From contig CBFFRQ010000089.1 of assembly GCA_965644315.1 (NCBI GenBank), positions 558,001 to 622,000 of the forward strand: a DNA stretch of 64,000 bases. The letters are read 5' to 3'. The DNA is from Caecitellus pseudoparvulus (Eukaryota > Bigyra: Bicosoecida). Made by a program: the position numbers and the translations under genes. Positions within the stretch are counted from its first letter, which is position 1; the number at the start of each line of letters is the position of its first letter. Positions 26,901-36,193 of this stretch are shown in pieces. A model generated the notes under the pieces. That model searched no databases. It saw only the letters and a list, made by a program, of their open reading frames with translations, and was not told the DNA's origin.

Positions 26901-28698
26901 GCTGGTCCACCACCGCGACTTTGTCATGGTGGCTCCAAAACAGGGACCCATGCCCGAGGGTGTAGTGGTCCGGGTGCCGCATGACGTGGATGCGCCGGGA
27001 TGCGGGGTGCGACGCACGGAACAGCCGTTCCAGGCGCAGCTTGGCGGCATTGCTCTTGTTTTTTGGCAGTGCAGAAGGCACTTCCTTGTACAGCAATACG
27101 TAGATATTCACCCCTGCAAGTGCTCTCTCGCGAATGATGTCCAGGAGGGACAGCTGGACGGCCGGGGCGCCGGGGTCGGCCGATACCTGCCGGATAAGCG
27201 GATACTCAGGAATGATCCACCACCCAGCCAAGAAGATCTCGCGACGGGCGCACATGAGCGCAGCAGCCAGGGCAGCAAAGTATTCCCGCCCATTCAGCAG
27301 AGGCATCAGAGGGCAGCCCAAGCGCAGGGGAGCGAACGACCCATGCATGTGCCTTGGCGGCTGCATCTCTGGCTGGCGCTGCACGGAGTGCGCGAGGGCG
27401 GTGGCGGCGGAGACCATGCGACCACTGCCGCCCTGCATGGCAGCAAAGGGGGCTTGCTCGTGGGCTGCGGGCGAGGAGGGCGACGGCAGAGGCACCCCTT
27501 GCTGCGCCATACTTGGTGCAGGCAGCAGGCTGCGGTCGGCCACGCTTTCTGCCTGAGAGCAGTGCAAGTGCAGGCGGTGCGCCATGTCCGGGTGCAGGCA
27601 GTCCATGAAGTTGAACTCTGCGTGAGCATGGGAAAATACAGCTGGCGCCTGGGACTGGCCTCGGGGCGTGAAAGTGTGCCCCAAGGCAGCGTGTGCGGGT
27701 GGGGGCAGCCCGACGGACTGCATCGCCGCCACGGCTGCCGGCGAGTGTGGCACGTTGGGAGCCGTTCGTGCGAGGACAAACATGTCTGCCGTTGTGGAGT
27801 CGGGGGCAGGCACCCGCAGCCCGTTGGGCAGCACGTGCAGCGTCGACTTGCGCTGGACGATGTTGTGCAAGCCGTACGCCTGCTGCAGCGCTACGATCCA
27901 CGTGCCCAGGGACATGGCGTCAGGCGCCCACAGCACCATGGATCGGGAGCGGTTGGACAGCATGAACTTGCGTTCCCCATACCTGCCTCGCAGACAAAGG
28001 GCATCATCAGCCTCGAGGACACCTCGCAGTTCTAGCTCGACGCCGCTGTTAGCAGCCAGTCCATCGCTCTCATCCAGCATCTCGGTGCTGTCGGGGATGA
28101 TGCCGAAATACTCTGCACGGTACTTGTGGTGTGTGCGACGGTACCAGGCGAGGCCACAGTCCTTCACGGCAAACCACCGCCACTTAGAGGTGGTGAAAAG
28201 GGGCTTGGACATGGTGAAGCGCCCGCCCGTCTCCTTCCACAGCCAGCCCTCTTTGCCCTTGCGCAACCCAGACAAGGCGCGGTGGAAGGAAATGCCTGGG
28301 GACACCTCGAAAAACTCACACATGGCCGCTGAAGCGTTTACCCAGGCTTGCTCCGTGCTCACGAGGTGGGCGAGGAAGTGCTGCAGGTGTGCGACGCGCT
28401 CGGCAACGAGCGTCGGCTTCGTTTTGGACGTGAACCACGGAGCTTTTGGCAAGGCTTCCAAGCCAGTGGGGCGGTATGCTGGGGTAGCACTTCGCACAGC
28501 TCCATGCAGCCTCTTCATTTGGGAGTAGCGCTTTCGAAGGCTCCATTCGAAGCCTCGATAGGCCACCTGAATCTGGTACACTGTGCAGCCGCCATCCTTC
28601 CAAAAGTAAGCGCCGACAATGCGACAGCGGACACACTTGGGGTCTTCCGGCAGTGGTGGTGGATCAGGCAGGCTCAGTGTGCTGCTTCGCCCCCCCAT
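23905..28698 (-). CDS. PLD: Phospholipase D with PX and PH domains (PLD1/2/zeta type)
   Basis: Hydrolyses phosphatidylcholine to phosphatidic acid and choline on membranes. The order is PX (VRCRIVGAYFW...KRYSQMKRLHG), PH (GWLWKE...KWRWFAVKDCG) and the two catalytic HxKxxxxD repeats. HKD1 is His591-Lys593-Asp598, with GGIDIATGRFDD behind it; HKD2 is His1379-Lys1381-Asp1386, with VGSANVNDRSMKGDRDSE. RMPWHDVAVAV and RWNHH between them are also family hallmarks. The linker between the HKD motifs is unusually long and low in complexity. I place the start at Met 28698 (1597 residues). An in-frame Met at 28836 would add 46 residues, but that segment spans a copy of the promoter-like motif and does not look like protein. 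There is no intron. A G-run of about ten at 26786 encodes prolines. Confidence 0.93.
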   Translation of the reverse strand: MGGRSSTLSLPDPPPLPEDPKCVRCRIVGAYFWKDGGCTVYQIQVAYRGFEWSLRKRYSQMKRLHGAVRSATPAYRPTGLEALPKAPWFTSKTKPTLVAERVAHLQHFLAHLVSTEQAWVNASAAMCEFFEVSPGISFHRALSGLRKGKEGWLWKETGGRFTMSKPLFTTSKWRWFAVKDCGLAWYRRTHHKYRAEYFGIIPDSTEMLDESDGLAANSGVELELRGVLEADDALCLRGRYGERKFMLSNRSRSMVLWAPDAMSLGTWIVALQQAYGLHNIVQRKSTLHVLPNGLRVPAPDSTTADMFVLARTAPNVPHSPAAVAAMQSVGLPPPAHAALGHTFTPRGQSQAPAVFSHAHAEFNFMDCLHPDMAHRLHLHCSQAESVADRSLLPAPSMAQQGVPLPSPSSPAAHEQAPFAAMQGGSGRMVSAATALAHSVQRQPEMQPPRHMHGSFAPLRLGCPLMPLLNGREYFAALAAALMCARREIFLAGWWIIPEYPLIRQVSADPGAPAVQLSLLDIIRERALAGVNIYVLLYKEVPSALPKNKSNAAKLRLERLFRASHPASRRIHVMRHPDHYTLGHGSLFWSHHDKVAVVDQRVAFVGGIDIATGRFDDCAHGMGSTQAQQGDWPAAAPPPVASYDVNNPMMDAATALDSGDARQASRERASCPRGAFCPPLPWRVPERKEHGAEQPGEWTAGSVCSLTSPALAPFLPAAQQSAAVGGAGSPEEGGGGPAGASDDSAEGPLPSTPDDFVKLFDPTAMRMSAVGGSAVPGGVVAERQPVGGEDEWHIRMPWHDVAVAVGGQTAIDVGFAFVQRWNHHLFAKGKTTVLPPLLPATDIGSWWAEPPPPIPMPREGGDLPSHAQRLVTKAASIHRMFKRIQGAGTLVATLPAWALPLPGHDAQAGRVGGNAGLAEGVGTDAASFVSTTQADGSTVKPHPLVMSPWFAAPQGETGGTSAAPQEPDADPTDAEAQNEDTASDTEGEGGIAFAVASAAAREEGRPATSAAVEGESAGPQAPPPCALPGDDADDAASLAPSHAASSSVYSVAAADSTDSDAFSVAPTEGGLPTGVGDPAAPPPSNMPRPAMEAAVAHELPSAFASTFGQYLSPELLAGQAGGGDAPRPPVLAQALRSASSWSYGLPLTESSVHTAVCDMIQASRKYVYIENQFFISSTGVKPADGAGKSGMPNPPIDAAGRLQPSEGMGLQPSSQVPYGGTGETSPDHRLPISPEAGSSSVMGLLGSSMASGLWSRDRRHNRIAEVLVRRILRAVFEGDVDFRVYLLVPHHPDGCPYTTRAVQAVLHHQLSTLCRDTPHVASILGALAHHAPLAFKAGPGASGGTFPDLHTLVSRHISFTSVRAVAPRGDRLVSEQIYIHSKVFLVDDRVGVVGSANVNDRSMKGDRDSEFACLFSSLPPQMWSAEAQAAMGGAVQDTAVPGSAVASVGGSPWVCCPHVRSLRCRLWAEHLGWEGVLPDAVRKVAAFDPCSQRWWSDVWVGSASANARWYMATFPGLRHMYHRAWNLMHRASEPREPREWLPEEAAVLDALVAAAGQSEVAWCQLRRLVLYPTGLLQEFDLRPSMTTGEGIVPDPVFQ

Positions 28699-28748
28699 AC
28701 CATCAGGGGCAGCGCGTGAAACTTTCCCGGCACTGTCCTCGGCCTGAG

Positions 28749-28763
28749 CAAATTCCGCACCAC
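28749..28763 (-). promoter_or_regulatory. GGTGCGGAATTTG motif upstream of PLD
   Basis: On the coding strand, 51-65 bases before the ATG at 28698. Its position supports the downstream start codon for PLD. Confidence 0.35.
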
Positions 28764-28963
28764 CCTGGGGTGCGCCGTCGCTTTCTGCTGCCCAGGCTCG
28801 GCACCGAGTGCAGTACCACGTCCAGGTGCACAGCAAGGAAACACTTTGAATTGTTTTTGAGGGTACAGTATCACGAGCACAAATGCTGCGGGCTTGTCCT
28901 CCACGCTGGCCACGCTTCCCCCCCGCACGAGTTTGGCCTGAGAGAGACCCCTCGCACGGGCGG

Positions 28964-31270
28964 CTAAGAATGTGGACGGGCCTTCAACGGGCTGATGCTG
29001 GGCAGCCGCAGTGGGAGTTGGTCTGGTGCTTGGGTGGCTCCTTTCACAGCGGCCGCTTGTCGGGCAGGCCCAGCCTTTGCCCGTCGTGGTTGTGCAAGCA
29101 CCTTTGGGGAGCCACTTTGCGTGACCAGTGCCCCCAGTCGTGGCATGCTGAGAGTGGCAGCTACAGGATGCTTTGCATGCTTTCCTGCTCCTGCAGTGGT
29201 TGCTTTGCGACGAACTGTCGCAGGCGCCTTGGAAGCTCTGCCAAGCCCGGCATTGGTTTTGGTTTTCTCGCCTATGCGGCCACGTCTAGTTCGCATAGGA
29301 CTGTGAAGAGCCATTGCGACTGATGGTAGCCGTGTTTGATCTCCTGAGGATGGTTTACTTATGGTGGACTTTGAGACGGGTTCTCTTGAATGGCAGGGAG
29401 CGACAGGGCAGACGCCTGTGGGCTCGGCTTCTCCACCGACCGACTCTGGTATGACGCCAGGCCCCTTGACCTTGAACACGTTGCAGATTGAGTGCCAACC
29501 AGCGCACGCATTTCTGCACTCAAGGCTTTCGCGACTCCACACTGCAGCAGGGTACAGTGCCCTGAACTTGGCCGCCTCCGCTTTCTGCAGTCCCAGAGGC
29601 CCGAAGAGTGTCGAGCTGCCTTCGGCTGCACTTGGAGAGTCAATGCCGCCAGCTGGTGCACTGAGAGGATCAATGTGGGATGAACAGTGCTGCTGAGTGT
29701 CAGCTGCAGCTGAGTGAGGTGCCTCGCCCGCTTGGGCCGCATGGTCTTGGGGGCTAGAAGAGCCGGTTTCGATGGGCACAGGCGTATGCGTGTATGACCG
29801 CAGCGCTTCGACAGCAGCGAGGGTCCTTTGCCCAGCGGCTCCATCTTGGGAACACCCCTCTCCTGGTTTGATAGGCGGCAGCAGTGGGTCCAGGACGCGA
29901 TCAAAGAGCAAGTGAATCATGTCATCCACCATGCGACGGTGCCATGGGTTCTGGTAGGACAGGGAGGGGTTGGAGTTCACTTCGATGAGCCACGGACGCA
30001 GAGCCGTATCCAGCATGAAATCATACCCTAGCAGCTCAAACCTGTGCTGAATGCAAGGCAAGGGCCGTTTGCCGAAGCCGTACTCTGCGCAGCCGTGCCT
30101 TGACTGCCCGCTGGTGCCGGGCTGTCGAAGCGCAGCCATGGTGTGCTTGATGATGCCACGGATTCGGGCCCAGAGCCCACACTCTGCCCTCCAAAGCACA
30201 GATGCTCCGTCCATACTACAAGCTTCCTGTGGTACCCCTTCGCTCGGCCGTTGCAAGCCACAGGGTCCGAGCACCGCCCCTGGAGGAGGTCCAGCGAAGA
30301 CCTCAGCTGGGGAAGGGGGCGCCTTCCACTGGCCTTCATGAAAGGGCAAGTAGTTCGTCCCCAAGTACCCTGCAAAATCGTCAAAGCCCAGGGTGTTCCC
30401 TGGCTCATGGGCCCCGAAGCGCCCGACCGAGCCCCCCCCGCCTTCCGGAGCCTTGTTCTTCACCTGCATGCAATAGTTGGTCAAGTGCACAAACGTCGCA
30501 TGGCTGTCCAGTGTGAATGGCTCGGAACTGGTGCGGATGTATCCCGGTCCGAACACCGCCACATCCCCAGAATCCGTCACTGCTACCCACACTCGAATGT
30601 CAAACTTCCTCCCATGCAACAGCAGAGGAGATTCGATGTACTTCTGCAGCACCCACGTGGGATTCAAACCCATGCTGCTGCGGGCAGCTTTTGTCCATAG
30701 GAAAGCTTCAATGGCCGTCAGGTCATTCAGCACTTGAATGCCGATCCCCCGGTTCTCGTTTGCGGGCTTGGCGAGCCACATGTTGCGGCAGTTTGCCTGC
30801 GATGCATAGCGCGCAAAAGCACGACAGAAGTCTCTCCACCCTTCCCAGTCACATGATGCCACGCCCCCCCTCGGCTGTACGATGAAGGTGGGTGGCATGT
30901 ACGGCGCAGTGGCATGTGGCGGCAGCTCGCTGCTGTGTTTGTGTGCATGAGACGCATACGCCGCCATGACGCGCGCCAGCCTGTCCTTCTCTGTCAGGGG
31001 CTCCAGGGCCTTCAAATGGTTGACCACGGCTCGCCTTCTGGGGTCCTTGTGCCCATGGGCGAACCGTGTCGCTGGCGGCTGCCGCATGTTTTGGCTGGTG
31101 GGCTTCCAGACGAAGTTCACAGGCCAGTGGCCGCCGCCTTCCACAGGCGCTTCGAACCTGAGTCGACCCCGGACCTCAATCGCTTTGCGGATAGGAGCAG
31201 AATTATTCCCGCTTTTGAACAGGAGCACGGAGTAGGGTGCTCTCGCCTCCTGCGTTGAAGTGGCGGCCAT
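28964..31270 (-). CDS. Tubulin tyrosine ligase-like enzyme (TTLL)
   Basis: ATP-grasp ligase that adds glutamate, glycine or tyrosine to tubulin tails, typically on axonemes, basal bodies or stable microtubules. Family elements in order are WLAKPANENRGIGI (nucleotide-binding Lys), VLQKYIESPLLLHGRKFDIRVW, FVHLTNYCMQ and ELLGYDFMLD...WLIEVNSNPSLS (Mg-binding Glu and Asn). The C-terminal 200 residues are disordered and Ser/Pro/Lys-rich. The start at 31270 (ATGGCCGCC context, 768 residues) is preferred over 31312, because the GTGCGGAAATC motif lies 25-35 bases upstream of it. The TTLL subclass, and so the amino acid added, cannot be decided from sequence alone. There is no intron, and no AATGCA was found downstream. 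Confidence 0.88.
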   Translation of the reverse strand: MAATSTQEARAPYSVLLFKSGNNSAPIRKAIEVRGRLRFEAPVEGGGHWPVNFVWKPTSQNMRQPPATRFAHGHKDPRRRAVVNHLKALEPLTEKDRLARVMAAYASHAHKHSSELPPHATAPYMPPTFIVQPRGGVASCDWEGWRDFCRAFARYASQANCRNMWLAKPANENRGIGIQVLNDLTAIEAFLWTKAARSSMGLNPTWVLQKYIESPLLLHGRKFDIRVWVAVTDSGDVAVFGPGYIRTSSEPFTLDSHATFVHLTNYCMQVKNKAPEGGGGSVGRFGAHEPGNTLGFDDFAGYLGTNYLPFHEGQWKAPPSPAEVFAGPPPGAVLGPCGLQRPSEGVPQEACSMDGASVLWRAECGLWARIRGIIKHTMAALRQPGTSGQSRHGCAEYGFGKRPLPCIQHRFELLGYDFMLDTALRPWLIEVNSNPSLSYQNPWHRRMVDDMIHLLFDRVLDPLLPPIKPGEGCSQDGAAGQRTLAAVEALRSYTHTPVPIETGSSSPQDHAAQAGEAPHSAAADTQQHCSSHIDPLSAPAGGIDSPSAAEGSSTLFGPLGLQKAEAAKFRALYPAAVWSRESLECRNACAGWHSICNVFKVKGPGVIPESVGGEAEPTGVCPVAPCHSREPVSKSTISKPSSGDQTRLPSVAMALHSPMRTRRGRIGEKTKTNAGLGRASKAPATVRRKATTAGAGKHAKHPVAATLSMPRLGALVTQSGSPKVLAQPRRAKAGPARQAAAVKGATQAPDQLPLRLPSISPLKARPHS

Positions 31271-31294
31271 GTTGGCATGCCCAGTTGCAGAAGT

Positions 31295-31305
31295 GATTTC
31301 CGCAC
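31295..31305 (-). promoter_or_regulatory. GTGCGGAAATC motif upstream of TTLL
   Basis: On the coding strand, 25-35 bases before the ATG at 31270. The rest of the 309-base gap to the next gene (31271-31579) shows no coding signal and includes AATGCA for the downstream-ending peroxidase fusion gene at 31526-31531. Confidence 0.35.
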
Positions 31306-31579
31306 GCTTCACGCCCCAAACGGAGCGTGTTCTCCGCCACAGGGGACTGAGGCAAGGTTTCCTACACTAAACCACAAGAAATGCGGATACTTAGAGGAGT
31401 TGAAGTAGCTTGGGGCTCGTTTGTGCCAGGTTCCAGTGCTTTGGGGGCAGCTGGCGTGTCTCACGGGGCTGTCTGCACCCAGGCCATGCAAAACGACCAT
31501 GGGTGCACCACACAAAAAGCAAAAGTGCATTGAGAAAAAGCCAAGACGGTAATACCCCACGGCAGGGTCTGCTGCTGTG

Positions 31580-34500
31580 TCATGCCATGCCAGGCACGGA
31601 AAACACCGAGGCTGGGTGGCCTGGCCCTGCCCCAGCGACAGGCTCCACATTGCACCACTCTTTCCATGCAGGGTGCACGGGGATGTTGGACTTGCCAGCA
31701 GGGAACAAAGCAGCGGACTTGCCTGCTGTGTGCGGGACGCCAAGGGAGCACAGCACTCTGCGCATGGACAGGCCTTGCCACAGAGCTTGCAGGTGGGCGT
31801 CACTCCACACTCGAGTGTGCAGGTTGGCGTCGCCCTGCGCAAGGGCTTCAAACTGCTCCCCGATGACATGCGCAAAGGAGGGGCCCACAAGTGCGCCGGG
31901 TACAGGGACCTCCAGGAGCCCGCCGATGAATGCGTCAACGTCCCTTGCAGCCACTCCCAGCTCACCGTAGGCAGCTTTCAAAGCTGCACCAGCTCCAGGC
32001 TGGAGCTCTGGCCTCAGCACACCTGGGCCCAGCCAACCCGCGCGCCGGGCAGCCAGCTGGAAGGCGTCCAGGCTTGGAATGCCATGGTCGCGGCCACGCT
32101 GGATGTTGATGGCAGGCAGATCCACCATGCCCCCTTGTGTGTGTGTGCCGAACAGCCGGTGGTGCACACCTGGTGCGAACGTTGCCCCAACCGGGCGGGA
32201 TGGCTGCCCGACGGAGCCCCGCAGGATGCGCGAGTACATGTTGGTCCACACGCTGCCATGGGTGCCGTACGGAAGGCTCTGTGGCAGCCCGTCGCTCTGC
32301 AGTGGGATGTCGCTGCCCAGCTCGACGAAGTACGAGTCATTCAAGCGGAGGTGTGGGCAGCCACGAGGCGACAGAGCACAGGCGGCGACATCAACAGCAA
32401 GGGAGTCAGCAGCTTGAGCATGGCCAAATCGAAAGGCGACGGTGGAGAACTCAGTGGAAATGCTGGGATTCCGAGTGGCATCGTAGCTGTCCGGCGTCAG
32501 GATACACTTGCCTTGTGGCTCCCTACGGCAGCCCGTGACCGTGGCGTTGTACCACCCTGAGCCAAGCAGGGCCGGGAGGTACTCATGGTACGTCCACATC
32601 TGCAGGACGGCCGCGACAGCTTCCCGCACAGTTTGAAAGACGGCTTCGTCCAGCACCTTGGCTTCCCCGGGCATATGCGCCTGCAGCTTGCTGCGCAGAT
32701 CACGTGGCAAGCTGGTATCGCGAGCCGACACTTCAGAGGCATGGCGCACCAGTGCCTTGGCAAGCCAGTTATGCAGGCGCACCAGGAGCGCATGAGTGGC
32801 AGTGAGGCCCAGCTGGGCATTGCCCCGAGGATCGCCTGTGGCAGTTAAACATGATGCAACCTTTGCCAGGGGATTGTCAGTGGGCACCATGCTGCGGGCA
32901 GCCAGGGGGAGACTGCCACTTCGGGGCTGGGAAGCCTGCTGGGAGCGATCCTTGCCTGCTAGGCACTTGGACAGCGTTTCCTTCTGCTGCATGGACCGCA
33001 TGGCGGAGGACATATCAGTGAAGGAGCTCTTCTCTTCTTCAGCATCCAGCAGCAGGCCGTTCACGTTCGCACGCAGGGCGTTGCCAACCTTGGGCCGTGC
33101 GCCATACACTGCAGACGCGTCAATGAACGCGGTCTGGTGGTTTATCTGCTGACGAGGCTTGCCGTGCTTCCCTGTGGCAGGGTCAAACATACTGCGTCGA
33201 ATTTTCAGCGTCGTGAATGCTGCAGGGTCATCCTCCTCCACGGTCATGGGCATGTACTCGGAGTTGGCAGCGTTGGGTTGGGGCGTGGAATGCGACAGCT
33301 CGTGAGCGAGGAACTGCCCGAAGTGCATGAACAGCGAGTTTACAACGGGCAACCCATCGACGTGCTGCACATGGTCTTCCGCAGCGTCTTCCATGCCCCA
33401 CAAGGACCGGTGCATCGTCCGGGTGATGTTGCGAGCGGAAGGCCGCGAAGCCCCAGCTGGGGCTGCAACTCCATCTTCATAGGCGGCAGAAAAGAGCCTG
33501 CGCAGGGTGGTCTTGCCAGCCCCCCAATCGGGGTTCGCGGCATTGTTTCCTCTGGCGTCCAGGGGTTGACCAGGCAGATTCTGCTCTAGGCGCTGGCGAA
33601 GGCGTGCCAGGAGCGCCTTGAGCACAGCAGGGGGAGCACGGACACCAGGGATTTCCTCGTCGCTTTCCACAGGAGTGAGGGGAACGCTGGCATCGGCTTG
33701 CCTGCTTTCGAATAGCGACTTGGCCTGCACCTGCCAGGCCGCCTTTCCCTCATCCTTGGTGTAAGCCGCCGAGCCTTGCTGTGCCGCAGGCACAGTGCAG
33801 CAAGTCTGCAAAGGGCTCACATCAGTGCAGTCGTTGGCCAGACAGCCTGCGTGGACTTGGGCTCGTGGAGGAGCCCCAGACCGCCACGGGTACTGTGCAG
33901 CACCACAAGATGCTGACTGCCCTGCTTCTCCCGCTGCGCCCACTTCCGCAACGCTGCAGCTCCCAGGAGGGGTATCACAGGGGGGTACCACCCGTAAAGT
34001 GCTTCCCAATGCTGACAGGGGAATGTCAGGCATGTGCATGGTGCAGCCCCTGTCATGCCAGGACACTTGCAGGTCCAGTGTCGCCTCTTTTGGCAGCTCA
34101 CCCAAGCCAAAGTGCAGCCAAGCGGGTGACTGGGCCAGGAAGTGTGAAGAGGAGCCCACTGTGCGGGCCTGCTGTGTCAGAATGGCACCGTCAGCGCCCA
34201 GCACACGCAACAAGACTGAGGCGCCGATGGCGTAGCGCTGGCGCCAGCCTGTGCGCACCTGCAGCCGCAGCCAGGAGCCGGCGAGGCTCGCCGCAGTGTT
34301 GTGCAGGAGCAGCGGAGGGCCAGCAAAGTTGGTCACAAGCGCATCCAGAGCACCGTCGGCGTCCATGTCCCACAGCGCCACTCCCCTACCATGCCCGGTG
34401 TCGTTGAAGCCCAACGCGTCGGCGCACGGCTCCCATGGAGCACTGGGCAAGAGCCCAAGGCGGTTAGCAGTCCCACTGACTGGGCCCTCCGCCTCAGGCA

Positions 34501-36193
34501 TCCACGTGAGGGGAGGTGCCTTGACTGCTGCGCACTGCTGCTGCCCAGGCAACTTCTTGCAAGCAGCAGGGGGGCAGTATGCCTGGCTCGCTGTGCTCTC
34601 CCAGTCCATCGCATCATCCAATGTGGACTCTGGCAGGGAGTAGCCGTTGTTCACAAGCAGTGCAGGTGTGCCAGAGTTGAGCAAGTCCGCGAAAACGCAA
34701 CCCCAAGCCCAGTGCGAGGCACGGGTTCCCGTCACGTCAGTGGCATTGGCCAGCCAGGTCCAATTGCCCTGCAGGAAGGCAAAGTTCAATGCACGCCGCA
34801 GGGCTTGCGACGACCCGGCAAACTCTCCACTTGCTTCTACTTGCTGTGCTTTCGCGCCGGGTTCCAGCCACTCCTCGCGCACCAGGTACAGCTCATTGCC
34901 TGAGGTGCCATAGCCTGTGTTGGCAACGCGGCGACGCCCGCCCTCCCCGTCGTTGCCCACTCCCCCATCGTCACCGTGAATGGCAGTGATGAACGTATCG
35001 GCTTCTATCCCCCTTCCCTGCAGGTCCCATGTGCAGGCGCCCATTCCGTTCTCTTCATACCCGAAGCCGTGGCCAAGGGATGCATCCGTAAAGGTGCCGT
35101 TTCCCGCACCGCGGAACAAGGCCGACGACCCGAAGTCAGCTGCAAGCAGCAAGTCCACACTCCCATCGCCATCCAGATCCCTCCACACAGGTGAGAAGGA
35201 GAAGATGCCGTTGGCCATGAGGGCGCTGTCGTCGTCTTGCACTTCCGCGGACAAGTATCTCGCGTGCACCAGCGCCGCCACGAGTCGCTCCAGCTGCAGG
35301 CCGGCAGAGGCAGTGGCATCTTCGAAGAAGCCCTGGCCCTTATTACGCAGAAGGACAGAGTTGCTCGGGCGCCAAGCTTTGGAGTGCACGGGGTCAGAGT
35401 GAGTCGCGATGCGCCACTCAGTCACATACAGATCCAGCCAGCCATCCCCATCAAAGTCCACGACGCCGATGGAGCCGCCTGCAGACAAGCCAGTGTCATG
35501 CTCCAGGCGGCCAGTGGCCCCACGGAGTGCTGCCTCCTCAGAGAAGTGGCCTGAGCCGTCATTCATGAACAGGCCGTGGGCAACACCCCCCATGGAGGTG
35601 ATGTACACGTCTTCGTCGCCATCGTTGTCGACGTCCACCAGTACCACACCATTGCTGCCCAACAGCACGCTGTGCTTGAAATTGCCGTGCTTCAGCGCTG
35701 GGTGCCCAGCAGGCGGGGCGGGCATCACGAGACCCGAGTCTTCGGGTCGCACGACCTGGAAGGTGCCGTTCCCGCTGGCTAGGTACAGCAGCGGCTGAGC
35801 GTGCAGGCGGGAGAAGATGAGGTCATCAGCGCCATCACCATTTACGTCTCCGATAGCCACACCGGCAGAGTTGCGCTCCTCCATGCATGCCCCTCCAGCT
35901 TCGTGCAGCGGGCTGTGCTCTGCTTGGGAGCCACTCTCCAAGAGCCTCCTCGCCATACTTCGCAGGCTGGATGGGCCGGAGCCACCAATGATAAAGACAT
36001 CATCTTCGACGTGCCGGAGGGTATCACTGCTGAAGTGAGTCTCTTGAAACAGGCAGTTTGGTGCCACAGCATACGACTCGGCGTGCACGTGGCTGACACC
36101 CGCACTTGCCGCGACGTTCTGCAGCACTGCTGACTCGGTGGGCGTTGCTACACATGCAGCTGCCAGCAGTAACACAACGTTAACCACGCGCAT
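31580..36193 (-). CDS. Secreted FG-GAP/UnbV repeat protein fused to an animal-type haem peroxidase
   Basis: A single intronless frame of 1537 residues from Met 36193, chosen because it opens with a signal peptide (MRVVNVVLLLAAACVA); an in-frame Met lies 138 bases upstream. Residues about 90-650 carry at least five FG-GAP/VCBS calcium-binding motifs (DVNGDGADD, DVDNDGDED, DFDGDGWLD, DLDGDGSVD, DMDADGALD). A UnbV/ASPIC-type domain follows (about 648-735). From about 885 to 1500 runs an animal haem peroxidase domain: NPDWGAGKTT, distal His in QFLAHELSHSTP (about 964), GDPRGNAQ with the catalytic Arg, proximal His in AFRFGHAQ (about 1254) and NIQRGRDHGIPSL. The acids that form ester links to haem in myeloperoxidase are both alanine here. 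Probably extracellular. AATGCA lies 48 bases after the stop. I know no such fusion. Confidence 0.88.
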   Translation of the reverse strand: MRVVNVVLLLAAACVATPTESAVLQNVAASAGVSHVHAESYAVAPNCLFQETHFSSDTLRHVEDDVFIIGGSGPSSLRSMARRLLESGSQAEHSPLHEAGGACMEERNSAGVAIGDVNGDGADDLIFSRLHAQPLLYLASGNGTFQVVRPEDSGLVMPAPPAGHPALKHGNFKHSVLLGSNGVVLVDVDNDGDEDVYITSMGGVAHGLFMNDGSGHFSEEAALRGATGRLEHDTGLSAGGSIGVVDFDGDGWLDLYVTEWRIATHSDPVHSKAWRPSNSVLLRNKGQGFFEDATASAGLQLERLVAALVHARYLSAEVQDDDSALMANGIFSFSPVWRDLDGDGSVDLLLAADFGSSALFRGAGNGTFTDASLGHGFGYEENGMGACTWDLQGRGIEADTFITAIHGDDGGVGNDGEGGRRRVANTGYGTSGNELYLVREEWLEPGAKAQQVEASGEFAGSSQALRRALNFAFLQGNWTWLANATDVTGTRASHWAWGCVFADLLNSGTPALLVNNGYSLPESTLDDAMDWESTASQAYCPPAACKKLPGQQQCAAVKAPPLTWMPEAEGPVSGTANRLGLLPSAPWEPCADALGFNDTGHGRGVALWDMDADGALDALVTNFAGPPLLLHNTAASLAGSWLRLQVRTGWRQRYAIGASVLLRVLGADGAILTQQARTVGSSSHFLAQSPAWLHFGLGELPKEATLDLQVSWHDRGCTMHMPDIPLSALGSTLRVVPPCDTPPGSCSVAEVGAAGEAGQSASCGAAQYPWRSGAPPRAQVHAGCLANDCTDVSPLQTCCTVPAAQQGSAAYTKDEGKAAWQVQAKSLFESRQADASVPLTPVESDEEIPGVRAPPAVLKALLARLRQRLEQNLPGQPLDARGNNAANPDWGAGKTTLRRLFSAAYEDGVAAPAGASRPSARNITRTMHRSLWGMEDAAEDHVQHVDGLPVVNSLFMHFGQFLAHELSHSTPQPNAANSEYMPMTVEEDDPAAFTTLKIRRSMFDPATGKHGKPRQQINHQTAFIDASAVYGARPKVGNALRANVNGLLLDAEEEKSSFTDMSSAMRSMQQKETLSKCLAGKDRSQQASQPRSGSLPLAARSMVPTDNPLAKVASCLTATGDPRGNAQLGLTATHALLVRLHNWLAKALVRHASEVSARDTSLPRDLRSKLQAHMPGEAKVLDEAVFQTVREAVAAVLQMWTYHEYLPALLGSGWYNATVTGCRREPQGKCILTPDSYDATRNPSISTEFSTVAFRFGHAQAADSLAVDVAACALSPRGCPHLRLNDSYFVELGSDIPLQSDGLPQSLPYGTHGSVWTNMYSRILRGSVGQPSRPVGATFAPGVHHRLFGTHTQGGMVDLPAINIQRGRDHGIPSLDAFQLAARRAGWLGPGVLRPELQPGAGAALKAAYGELGVAARDVDAFIGGLLEVPVPGALVGPSFAHVIGEQFEALAQGDANLHTRVWSDAHLQALWQGLSMRRVLCSLGVPHTAGKSAALFPAGKSNIPVHPAWKEWCNVEPVAGAGPGHPASVFSVPGMA

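Noticed and set aside
25576-28035. 819-residue open frame antisense to PLD
   Set aside because: It is the shadow of a GC-rich PLD coding region; it shows no domain, and the PLD frame has PX, PH and both HKD motifs across the same bases.
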